Assembly (NCBI RefSeq): GCF_001482385.1
Contig: NZ_CP013612.1
Location: 744,001-808,000 of the forward strand
Reading direction: 5' to 3'
Source: Pseudoalteromonas rubra
GTDB taxonomy: Bacteria > Pseudomonadota > Gammaproteobacteria > Enterobacterales > Alteromonadaceae
DNA: 64,000 nucleotides
Position numbers and translations under genes: made by a program
Notes under the pieces: model-generated
Database searches by the model: none
The model's input: the letters and a program-made list of their open reading frames with translations, nothing else
Told to the model about the DNA's origin: nothing
Part shown: in pieces, positions 1 through 8,585 of the stretch
Layout: every line of letters starts with the position of its first letter
Position numbering within the stretch: the first letter of the stretch is position 1

Positions 1-2
1 TT

Positions 3-875
3 ATGAAAAGCAAGCTTTCTATACGCTCTCATTTTGATTACCTTTTTGAGCAAATCTCTTTATTTTGTGAAGAAATTAAACAAGCAGACGTGACACAAGC
101 TTACTATTTCAAATTGCCTCCAGTACAAAAAAAAGACGAGCTCTCGGCACCAGATAGTATCCATGTGGAAAAATTAACAGGCCAGGATGCATCCAACCAC
201 AGCATCTCTTCTTATAAAGATCTTTTTCTTGATAAAAAAGAAAGTGGCAAAGTTCTCACAAGACATCCCGGGATACTTCTGGTTAATGATCCCAAAAATG
301 AGATACGGAATAGATTGGTTGAAATAAATTTAGCAAAGGATGCCTTCAAAGAACTGATTCTCGAAATTACAAATAACGATGCAAGATTTGAAGCTGTGCA
401 CAGTGCCGTTCCCAGTTTAGTCACACTCGCTGCATATAGAAAAATACATTTCGAGGAAGCTGTTCCCTATTCAGTTCGATTCACCTGGATGACCAAACAT
501 TCTACCAAAACACTTTCAAAAAAAGCTGCTCTAGATATACTTCAAAGGTCTTCCCAGTACACGAACCCAAGAGCAATTGATCAAAATAATTGGCAGTCAA
601 TTGTAGAGCAAGAACGTGTTAGAGTTTCCAGCCTCCCTGATTCTGCAAAGTTGAGGATCAGACGTCCTACAAGAGTTAGCCCGGAAGTAAATGTCCGTTT
701 TAGCGCCAAAAATAGATATCACGTTAGCGGCGCATTACCTTTTGTTTTGCTAAACCCTCAAAACGAAACTAAGATTGGGGATTTAAAAAACTATAGTCGT
801 GACAGCAACGATCCCAGAAAAAAGGAATACAATTATCTGATAGAAAGAATCTATTTGGAAACGATTAATAGTTAA
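3..875 (+). CDS. tus: Tus-family replication terminator protein (Ter-site binding)
   Basis: Tus binds Ter sites as a monomer and stops the replicative helicase from one side only. The 290-residue protein is close to the E. coli length (309) and I can align it by eye along its whole length. Matches include the N-terminal block FKLPPVQKKDE (E. coli FSLPEVKKEDE), VPSLVTLAAYR near residue 137 (LPGLITLNAYR), and the core DNA-binding stretch PDSAKLRIRRPTRVSP near residue 215 (PQNAKLKIKRPVKVQP). The ATG is two bases from the window edge, so the upstream region is not visible, but the first residues align with the Tus N-terminus. The gene points towards a tandem repeat array and the replication origin. 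Tus genes are known in Enterobacterales and, as I recall, in Pseudoalteromonas and some Aeromonas, probably of plasmid origin. That this copy works on the adjacent array is inference. Confidence 0.9.
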   Translation: MKSKLSIRSHFDYLFEQISLFCEEIKQADVTQAYYFKLPPVQKKDELSAPDSIHVEKLTGQDASNHSISSYKDLFLDKKESGKVLTRHPGILLVNDPKNEIRNRLVEINLAKDAFKELILEITNNDARFEAVHSAVPSLVTLAAYRKIHFEEAVPYSVRFTWMTKHSTKTLSKKAALDILQRSSQYTNPRAIDQNNWQSIVEQERVRVSSLPDSAKLRIRRPTRVSPEVNVRFSAKNRYHVSGALPFVLLNPQNETKIGDLKNYSRDSNDPRKKEYNYLIERIYLETINS

Positions 876-1437
876 CTTTATTTTAATTCTGTATAAGAGC
901 TGAGCACTTCATTGTGATCATCTGGATAACGTAATCAGTAGTTAGAGTGTTTTGAAAAAAATAAAAATTTATCTCAGTTCGATAAAGATCGCTTTGGTTA
1001 ACTGTGTTGGCAAGGTGTGATTTTTATAGATAGATTCAGTATAATTATTATCTTTTGATTAGATATTTACAGTAATATAAAAGTATAATCCAATACGCTT
1101 GTAGGCAAACACATACCTCTTTTTCATGTATGTAAGTGCAAACTTACTTGTGGCATTTAGTGTGAAATGTGCTCGTTCTTTACTACATTAACAACAATAA
1201 CTTGGCCTTGCATAGATGAGTTTGATCCGTACAGGATACTATTCAACTTTAGAAGTCGAACTAATGGAATCAAGCTTTTAAGTAAGTACTTGCTAATACA
1301 AGTTTGAAATAGCCACTTATCAATACACAAATTTCTCACACCGGATGACATTTCATGGTTATTAATGCCGCACATAGATAAGCAACTACTAAATAAAACA
1401 CATCACTATTGGAAACAACATACCTGTTTTCACCGCA
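876..1437. other. Intergenic, no gene seen
   Basis: This AT-rich spacer lies between the tus stop codon and the first repeat unit. Short open frames here have no recognisable content. I saw no clear terminator and no good Ter-like match outside the array. Confidence 0.6.
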
Positions 1438-4073
1438 TTTACCCCTGTACGTTTCTCCTTCCTAAAAGTTACCCAAGATACAAGGGCTGTTGATCCTGCC
1501 AAAAAACCAAAATAGTGACAGTCAATCTCGCCAGGTTTCGCCACCTAAAGAACACATCATATAAATATGTAACAAGTACATTCTTAACGCATACCCCTGC
1601 ACCTTGCTCCCTCCTAAAAATTAGCCAAGATACGAACTGTTGGTCCTAACAGAAAAGCCAATACAGTGATGCTCATTGTCACGAGGTTCCGTCCCCTTCG
1701 CCTAGCAAGGGATATCCAGCCCACAAAGAACACATCATAGGAATAAGTAGCTAGAACAATCTTAACGCGTACCCCTCCACCTTACTCCCTCCTAGAAATT
1801 AGCCAAGGTACAGACTAGTGATCCTATCAGAAAAGTCAAAGCAGTGATGGTCAATTTCGCCGGATTCAGTCCCTTGCGGCATGGCTAAGGATATCCAGCA
1901 ACCTTTCAGGAACACATCATATATTTGAGTAATATAATTTTTTTCAACGCGCCCCCTACAAATTATTGATCCTGTCAAAGAACCAAAATAGTGACTGTCA
2001 TTCTCACAGGCTACGGTTCCTTGCGGCCTGGCTAAGGATATCCAGCAACCTTTTAGGAACACATCATAGATTTGAGTAATGTAATTCTTTTCAACACGCC
2101 CCCTGCAGCTTCTTCCCGTCTAAAAGTAACCCAAGATACAAGGACTGTTGATCCTGTCAAATAACCAAAATAGTGACTGTCAATCTCACCGGCTACGGTT
2201 CCTTGTAGCCTGACTATGGATATCCAGCAACCTTAAAAGAACACATCATATAAATGAGTAATGCAGTTCTTTTAAACACGCCCCCTGCAGCTTCCTCCCG
2301 CCTAAGAGTTACCCAAGATACAAAGGTTGTTGGTCCTATCAGAAAAGCCAAAGCAGTGATGGTCAATTTCGCCGAATTCAGTCCCTTGCAGCCTGGCTAA
2401 GGATATCCAGCAACTTTTTAAGAACACATCATAGAGTTGAGTAATGTAATTCTTTTCAACGCACCCCCTCCAGCTCCTTCCCATCTAAAAGTTACCCAAG
2501 ATACAAGGACTGTTGATCCTGTCAAATAACCAAAATAGTGACTGTCAATCTCACCGGCTACGGTTCCTTGTAGCCTGACTATGGATATCCAGCAACCTTA
2601 AAAGAACACATCATAGAGTTGAGTAATGCAGTTCTTTTAAACACGCCCCCTGCAGCTTTCTCCCGCCTAAGAGTTACCCAAGATACAAAGGTTGTTGATC
2701 CTGTCAAATAACCAAAATAGTGACTGTCAATCTCACCGGCTACGGTTCCTTGTAGCCTGACTATGGATATCCAGCAACCTTAAAAGAACACATCATAGAG
2801 TTGAGTAATGCAGTTCTTTTAAACACGCCCCCTGCAGCTTTCTCCCGCCTAAGAGTTACCCAAGATACAAAGGTTGTTGGTCCTATCGGAAAAGCCAAAG
2901 CAGTGATGGTCAATTTCGCCGAATTCAGTCCCTTGCGGCCTGGCTAAGGATATCCAGCAACTTTTTAAGAACACATCATAGAGTTGAGTAATGTAATTCT
3001 TTTCAACGCACCCCCTCCAGCTTCCTCCCACCTAAAAGTTACCCAAGATACAAAGGCTGTTGATCCTGTCAAAGAACCAAAATAGTGACTGTCATTCTCA
3101 CCGGCTACGGTTCCTTGCGGCCTGACTAAGGATATCCAGCAACCTTAAAGGAACACATCATATTTATGAGTAATGTAATTCTTTTCAACTCACCCCTGCA
3201 GCTTCCTCCCACCTAAAAGTTACCCAAGATACAAAGGTTGTTGGTCCTGTCAAAGAACCAAAATAGTGACTGTCATTCTCACCGGCTACGGTTCCTTGCG
3301 GCCTGACTAAGGATATCCAGCAACCTTAAAAGAACACATCATATTTATGAGTAATGTAGTTCTTTTCAACTCACCCCCTGCAGCTTCCTCCCACCTAAAA
3401 GTTACCCAAGATACAAAGGTTGTTGGTCCTGTCAAAGAACCAAAATAGTGACTGTCATTCTCACCGGCTACGGTTCCTTGCGGCCTGACTAAGGATATCC
3501 AGCAACCTTAAAAGAACACATCATATTTATGAGTAATGTAATTCTTTTCAACTCACCCCTGCAGCTTCCTCCCGCCTAAAAGTTACCCAAGATACAAAGG
3601 TTGTTGGTCCTGTCAAAGAACCAAAATAGTGACTGTCATTCTCACCGGCTACGGTTCCTTTTAGCCTGACTATGGATATCCAGCAACCTTAAAAGAACAC
3701 ATCATATTTATGAGTAATGTAATTCTTTTCAACTCACCCCCTGCAGCTTCCTCCCGCCTAAAAGTTACCCAAGATACAAAGGTTGTTGGTCCTGTCAAAG
3801 AACCAAAATAGTGACTGTCATTCTCACCGGCTACGGTTCCTTGCGGCCTGACTAAGGATATCCAGCGACCTTAAAGGAACACATCATATTTATGAGTAAT
3901 GTAATTCTTTTCAACTCACCCCCTGCAGCTTACTCCCACCTAAAAGTTACCCAAGATACAAAGGTTGTTGGTCCTGTCAAAAAAGCCTAAATAGTGGTGC
4001 TCATTTTCGCCGGATTCAGTCCCATGCTAACAAAAGCAAAGGGATATCCAGCAACCACGAAAGAACACATCAT
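1438..4073. repeat. Tandem array of about 15 units of about 182 bp with Ter-like cores
   Basis: The landmark GAACACATCAT ends near 1560, 1738, 1920, 2068, 2249, 2432, 2614, 2796, 2979, 3161, 3342, 3524, 3705, 3888 and 4073. The period is therefore 181-185 bp, apart from one short unit of about 148 bp (1921-2068). Each unit also holds GGATATCCAGC and a CT-rich block before AGTTACCCAAGATAC. That last motif is exact at about 1467, 2308, 2491, 2673, 2853, 3038, 3219, 3401, 3582, 3763 and 3945, with a near match at about 2126 and degenerate versions near 1620 and 1798. On the minus strand it reads GTATCTTGGGTAACT, similar to the E. coli Ter core GTATGTTGTAACT with two extra bases. Units at the right end are nearly identical and those at the left are diverged. 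Two subtypes alternate in the middle (CCAAAATAGTGACTGTCA versus CCAAAGCAGTGATGGTCA). No coding capacity is credible. A role as replication terminus is inferred from the Tus gene on one side and the origin on the other. Confidence 0.9.
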
Positions 4074-4302
4074 AAACTAGTAAAAATACTATACTGCCTA
4101 CAAACTTTTCTATTGATTAGAATGAAAAATAGACACAGTTTAATATGTTTAATCAAAAAAACCTTTTGATAAGCAGAAAAATGATACATTGTGTACAATC
4201 TTTTGAGGGAATTGTATAAATATAAAACAAAACCTCTCTATTTAACATAATCAAGCGTTCTTTATAGATCAAGCCTAGCTAGAAGCTTACTTTATCTACA
4301 GG

Positions 4303-5517
4303 CTATTTTTTAACTATTTCTTCAAGGGTATCTTCATCGATGATTTCTGCATTTTCAACAATGCGCTTACCACCTTGAATTTCAATACGCTTATTATGTT
4401 TATTTAATGCTAATATCTCATCACAGAACTGTGCTGATGGATGCATTTCGTACACATAATCGATGATTTTGCCGCTTTTATCATCTTTTACATTTGAAAT
4501 ATGGTACTCAGATATCGCCCCTTTTTCGATTAGGTCTTTCATCGTTGTAGTCATATCTCTACGTAAAGCTTTCAATTTATTGTCGGTTATTTCATCATCT
4601 GGATAGATAGAACCATACTTTTCCATAATAGATAAAAGTCGAAAATGGTACGTTTTACCAGGCGCTGCATATCTCCACAAATGATATAGGCGTAGCATCA
4701 TCCAACGTGATAGACCACGTTTAAGCTCTTGTGCGCTGTTGAAGTAGTAGCCTTTATATTCCAAATTATCGATCATGTTATGAACGAAAGCATTCAGACA
4801 GGCTACACATTTTACATTTCCGCCCTGACCTTTCTTTCCACTAAAATGCAAAGAAGACAAAAAGTTCATATTTGACTCGTAAAAAGAGTCATCAATATCT
4901 GTACTTTTAGTATCCGTAGCCCGATATTTGAACGAAAGTTTAGACCCTTGAAGCGCCTCTAATGACTCTTTGATCTGTGGGTAAGGCATTGATTGACCTA
5001 CAGCTTTTAGCTCTTGGGCCAACTCATTCATGGAAAAAATTACCGCATATTGAATACCGGACTTAAAATTTATTTTGACTATCTTACCTTTCGAAGCAAG
5101 ACGAATTAATGCCCGTTCAACCTTCTCTTCTCTGTCCGATGGCCAGACTAAGAACTCAGCTTCTTCGCCATCTTTTTTACTACTCACAACCGCAGGAGTG
5201 ATTTTTAATTCACCGTCATACAGTATGCCATCGACCTTTTCAGAAATACGCCTGGAAATAATTGTTTTCTTTGGAGCCTCTTCTAGAGGTAATTTTTTGT
5301 AACCAGAGCGGACAAAGCGCCCCCAAAGATCGTAGTGATTAAAGGTGTTAGAGTAAGCTCGCAAACCATGGTTAGGACTTTCCAGCGAAACACGTACATC
5401 TTTGTTATCAGTGAACAGCGCTAAACTTTCATTATCAGTTGCACTTTCAACACCATGGATCTGACCTCTAAGGGAATCAGGTAAATTATCAACGGAGATG
5501 TTTACCTTGCGGCTCAT
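4303..5517 (-). CDS. rep: Plasmid/chromid-type replication initiator protein
   Basis: This 404-residue protein is taken as the iteron-binding initiator. It is basic, with alternating helical and strand segments like the winged-helix Rep proteins of plasmids. Examples are the region around residues 175-200 (MPYPQIKESLEALQGSKLSF) and the Trp- and Arg-rich helix near residue 275 (LSRWMMLRLYHLWRY). I cannot assign the exact Rep family by eye. The context is the main support: it is transcribed away from a 700-bp AT-rich region with iterons and DnaA boxes, and parA and parB lie on the other side. The ATG at 5517 is preceded by a purine-rich stretch. GATC frequency in this gene is ordinary (about four sites), unlike the adjacent origin and par genes. 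The gene reads towards the tandem array. Confidence 0.75.
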   Translation of the reverse strand: MSRKVNISVDNLPDSLRGQIHGVESATDNESLALFTDNKDVRVSLESPNHGLRAYSNTFNHYDLWGRFVRSGYKKLPLEEAPKKTIISRRISEKVDGILYDGELKITPAVVSSKKDGEEAEFLVWPSDREEKVERALIRLASKGKIVKINFKSGIQYAVIFSMNELAQELKAVGQSMPYPQIKESLEALQGSKLSFKYRATDTKSTDIDDSFYESNMNFLSSLHFSGKKGQGGNVKCVACLNAFVHNMIDNLEYKGYYFNSAQELKRGLSRWMMLRLYHLWRYAAPGKTYHFRLLSIMEKYGSIYPDDEITDNKLKALRRDMTTTMKDLIEKGAISEYHISNVKDDKSGKIIDYVYEMHPSAQFCDEILALNKHNKRIEIQGGKRIVENAEIIDEDTLEEIVKK

Positions 5518-5584
5518 TTTATTACTTCCAGAATTCTGTGACAGTTAATGACAACACATTCACGATCAAAAGTTAATTGTTTAA

Positions 5585-6012
5585 GTTAGTAAAAAAGTGA
5601 TCTAGGCAAAAAAACCAAGATGAGATCAATTTTTTACTAACTGATGCATAACTTGAGATCCATATTATACTAACTGTCGCTCTAAATCCCCTTAGTACCC
5701 CTCGGTTTCATGTTCAATTCCGGCAAATATGGCCTTATCTCTTAGTAGTTGTGGATAAAACACTATGCAGCTAGTAAGGATCCGATCTATTCCAAGTAGA
5801 GATCTGATCTATATCAATTAAAACATCTGAGGGATCCTATAAAAGTGTATAACTCTATGAAATAACTTAGTAAAATATAGATCTATGCACCTTAAAAAGT
5901 GGATAACGCTGTGTATAAGCTGTGATAACAATAGTTTTTATGAAGCAGGTTGGTAAAAACACGATCTACGAGTACTCAAAGATCTGATCTTAACTAAGTA
6001 TTATCTTGATCC
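5585..6012. repeat. Origin iterons, 19 bp, consensus GTTAGTAAAAANNTGATCT
   Basis: Copies seen: 5585-5603 (+), 5623-5641 (-), 5656-5674 (-), 5770-5788 (+), 5866-5884 (+), 5949-5967 (+), and a degenerate one at 5994-6012 (+). The first two form an inverted pair. The left half GTTAGTA and the right half GATCT are the most conserved parts. Initiator binding sites of plasmids usually look like this. Binding by the adjacent Rep is inferred. Confidence 0.75.
5750..5918. promoter_or_regulatory. Two DnaA boxes in the origin
   Basis: TGTGGATAA at 5750-5758 is the exact reverse complement of TTATCCACA. TGTGTATAA at 5910-5918 fits the relaxed consensus. A one-mismatch copy, AGTGGATAA, lies at 5899-5907. 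Such boxes in iteron origins let host DnaA help open the duplex. Confidence 0.65.
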
Positions 6013-6218
6013 AATCAACTCGGTATATATTCAATAAAAACAATTAGATAGGATTTATGGTAAGTCTCTTAGCCTTTAATACCTAAAGATCTAACCAATT
6101 CTAATCTTATTTATTTATTCTTTAAGCAAACTATCAATATAGATGTCTTTGTTTTTTTATGTTTACTGCAAAAGTAATGGACATTATAATAATAACCATC
6201 TTTTGAAGGAAATAACGT

Positions 6219-7451
6219 ATGTCTATCAATAGCAACGCGCTCTCTACGTACCGGCTGCTGAAAGCAACCGCTGAAGTCGCTGAAAAATCCCTTGAAGGTC
6301 GAATTCAACATTATCGTGCGCACCTAAAAAGTGAAGATAAAGAACTTCGCACCTATACACAAAAAGCAGCGGCAGACTTACTTGGTGTAAATAACAGAAC
6401 ACTAAAAAGACGCCATGATCAAGGTGACTTCGACCATCTCGCAATTCAAAAAGGCGCAAACGGTCATTATGCCTATACATTAGCAAATATCTTCTCAATG
6501 GCTGAAATTTTAGGGATCCAGGCTGATCATAGAAAATCTGAAGACAAACTTCAGGTTATTGTAATCAATAGTTTAAAAGGTGGGTGTGGGAAGACTACTA
6601 GCCTCGTAAATATTGCAGCAGCGCTTGCAACAACGAATATTAAACGTTATCGCATTGGGATCATTGATTTGGATCCTCAAGGATCATCATCGAGCTTTTT
6701 TCCTTCACAAGATCCAGAACCGATTACTGTCGGTGATCTAATGCGGGATTGTATTGAACTTGATGAAGGTGAAACATGGGATCAATTAGTTTCCGATGCT
6801 TTCAGAGAAACACATATACCAAATATTCGTGTATTACCATCAGGAATGGACGATTTTTATTTTGAGCATGAGACAGCCACTGAACTAAAAGAGTCCTCAA
6901 GCTATGCTCAAACCCGTCACTACCATAGGTTAAAGGAAAAGGTCATAGAGCCAGTTTCAGAGCAATTTGATATTATCCTGATAGATACAGCCCCTTCTCT
7001 TAATTTCATGTTCTACAACGCATTGATGGCGTCTACAGCGATGCTAATACCTGTACACCCAGAAGCAGTCGATTTTGATGCAAATAATAAATACCTCAAG
7101 CGACTGGGCGAAATTTACCATACGGTGGCAGCACTCGGACATGAAGGCTGGGACTTTATGCAATTCCTGGTAACTAACTATGTGAAAGGTAACCATTCTC
7201 AACGAGACATAGTCAAAGACGTACGCAGCGCCTTTGGCCGTCAGGTAATGAGTTATCCGATTAACCACAGCTCTGCGATTACGGCGAGCTCTTCTTCGTT
7301 TAATACAATATTCGATCAAAAAACGTCAGATTCATTGGCAAGTCGTGAGTCGTTGATCAAATCTCAAGAAAATATTAAAGACGTGGTTGATGAACTCGAA
7401 ATGTTGATCCGTTCAAATTGGCCTTCAACTCAGTCATCACTCGATCAGTAA
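6219..7451 (+). CDS. parA: ParA partition ATPase, type Ia with N-terminal DNA-binding domain
   Basis: The protein is a Walker-type ATPase that positions replicated copies by acting on ParB-parS complexes over the nucleoid. It has 410 residues, the length of P1/F-like type Ia ParA. The first about 110 residues form a helix-turn-helix region (KAAADLLGVNNRTLKRRHDQ near 50-70) that in this class also represses the par promoter. The deviant Walker A motif KGGCGKTT is near residue 120, Walker A' IIDLDPQGS near 148, and the Walker B region IILIDTAPS near 250. An ATG at 6219 follows AAGGAA at good spacing. parB follows after 16 bp, so the two form an operon. About 13 GATC sites fall inside this gene, far above chance. 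Confidence 0.93.
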   Translation: MSINSNALSTYRLLKATAEVAEKSLEGRIQHYRAHLKSEDKELRTYTQKAAADLLGVNNRTLKRRHDQGDFDHLAIQKGANGHYAYTLANIFSMAEILGIQADHRKSEDKLQVIVINSLKGGCGKTTSLVNIAAALATTNIKRYRIGIIDLDPQGSSSSFFPSQDPEPITVGDLMRDCIELDEGETWDQLVSDAFRETHIPNIRVLPSGMDDFYFEHETATELKESSSYAQTRHYHRLKEKVIEPVSEQFDIILIDTAPSLNFMFYNALMASTAMLIPVHPEAVDFDANNKYLKRLGEIYHTVAALGHEGWDFMQFLVTNYVKGNHSQRDIVKDVRSAFGRQVMSYPINHSSAITASSSSFNTIFDQKTSDSLASRESLIKSQENIKDVVDELEMLIRSNWPSTQSSLDQ

Positions 7452-7467
7452 GCAGGTAAACTATTTC

Positions 7468-8430
7468 ATGGCTAGAAAACGTAAAAACGACACTCGTATC
7501 GACCCATTTGCAACACCCGTTGAAGGAAGTAGCCTGGATGATCTTTTAGATCAGGCCAAAGTAGGCGATGTGATCACAATGCCGGCTCCTAGCGATCCAA
7601 ATAGAACGATCACTTTGATCTGTAAGGTGATCAAACATAATGAGATCACTCAGAGCACCCGGGTTTATGGTGATAACCGACGTGACCAAACATTACTGAA
7701 TGAACGTTCAGTTGCTGATATTTTACCTGCGATCAAATCTGATAAGCGCAATTTGCATCCTGCTTTGTGTTGGGAAAAAGGTCCTGTGCATGAGGTTTTA
7801 TCGGGTTCCAGGCGTAGAAAAGCCTGTTTATTAGGTGACGCTGATTATGTAATTTTGACTTCTGCGGATTTCACTGATGAAGACGCAAAAGTACTGTCTG
7901 TGTCTTCAGACCAGTATATTGCGCCTAGTTTATGGGAGCAGGGCAAAGCTTTTTCTCAGACAAAGCAGGCTCTTATCCAGCAAGGAAAAAAAGGCTCATA
8001 TCGTGAAATTGCGGCAATCGAAGGCTTATCACACACAGCCATTGCAGATTCTTTAAAAGCTTATGAGCAGATCCCTGTTGACGTAGTGGGCCTGTATCCG
8101 ACAGCAAACCATTTAGGTCGGGAAGCCGCTAAAAAGCTAATTGCTGCGATCCAGGATCATAACGATGCGTTTAAACAGAAAGTGGCTGAATACAATCCTG
8201 AGCAACTCACCGCAGATCCGGTAAGTGACGAGAAGCGTGCGGTATTGCTCACTAACTATCTGACGACCTTTTCTAAGGCTGAAGCCAGAAATATCGCATT
8301 ACTCGAAAATGACTATGTCAAAGTGCAAAAGAACATTAAAAGTGGCGCCATTACGGTAAAAATAGATGATCGCGTCATGACAGAAAAGCGCCTGGAGCAA
8401 TTAGAGAAATTACTCGCAAGTTTTAATTAA
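7468..8430 (+). CDS. parB: ParB partition protein
   Basis: This 320-residue protein is the second gene of the par operon. A ParB/Spo0J-like N-terminal domain includes SGSRRRKACLLGD near residue 112. A helix-turn-helix follows near residues 177-198 (YREIAAIEGLSHTAIADSLK). It should bind parS and stimulate ParA. I found no certain parS, but GATC-containing sequence is dense in the first 280 bp of the gene, including the palindrome TGTGATCACA near 7568-7578. About 14 GATC sites lie in the gene. A strong terminator follows directly. Confidence 0.9.
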   Translation: MARKRKNDTRIDPFATPVEGSSLDDLLDQAKVGDVITMPAPSDPNRTITLICKVIKHNEITQSTRVYGDNRRDQTLLNERSVADILPAIKSDKRNLHPALCWEKGPVHEVLSGSRRRKACLLGDADYVILTSADFTDEDAKVLSVSSDQYIAPSLWEQGKAFSQTKQALIQQGKKGSYREIAAIEGLSHTAIADSLKAYEQIPVDVVGLYPTANHLGREAAKKLIAAIQDHNDAFKQKVAEYNPEQLTADPVSDEKRAVLLTNYLTTFSKAEARNIALLENDYVKVQKNIKSGAITVKIDDRVMTEKRLEQLEKLLASFN

Positions 8431-8435
8431 TCACT

Positions 8436-8461
8436 AACGGCCGGATTTATCGGCCGTTTTT
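8436..8461 (+). terminator. Terminator of the parAB operon
   Basis: ACGGCCG, a 7-base loop and CGGCCGT are followed by a run of T. The hairpin starts six bases after the parB stop codon. Confidence 0.85.
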
Positions 8462-8585
8462 CGTACTTTCCCACGTCAGTTGTCATCCAACCAGTCATTT
8501 TTTCCCAATTTATCGCCATTTTTCCCTTTAGCTCAAATACGTAATTTCATATACTGCTCTTTTACGTCTTTTTTATTGTAAACGA

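Larger units (their letters stand above)
5518..6218. other. Putative chromid replication origin
   Basis: This 701-bp region between divergent rep and parA contains six clear iterons (5585-5967) plus one degenerate copy, two DnaA boxes, and an AT-rich stretch (about 6015-6200) that could be the unwinding element. I counted about 15 GATC sites, against fewer than 3 expected. The combination of iterons, DnaA boxes, AT-rich DNA and flanking rep and par genes is typical of plasmid-derived origins. It must also hold the promoters of both flanking genes. Origin activity is inferred. Confidence 0.8.

Noticed and set aside
1799..3031. Repeated minus-strand open frames of 60-87 codons inside the array
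   Set aside because: They are the same repeat sequence read several times, lack ribosome-binding sites and are not kept open in all units.
1438..4073. CRISPR array or integron cassette array
   Set aside because: Units are about 182 bp, nearly identical over their whole length, with no short repeat/variable spacer pattern, no attC-like paired sites, and no cas or integrase gene nearby.
4077..4095. Iteron copy downstream of rep
   Set aside because: CTAGTAAAAATACTATACT matches only the left half, so it is recorded as a possible relic but not called.
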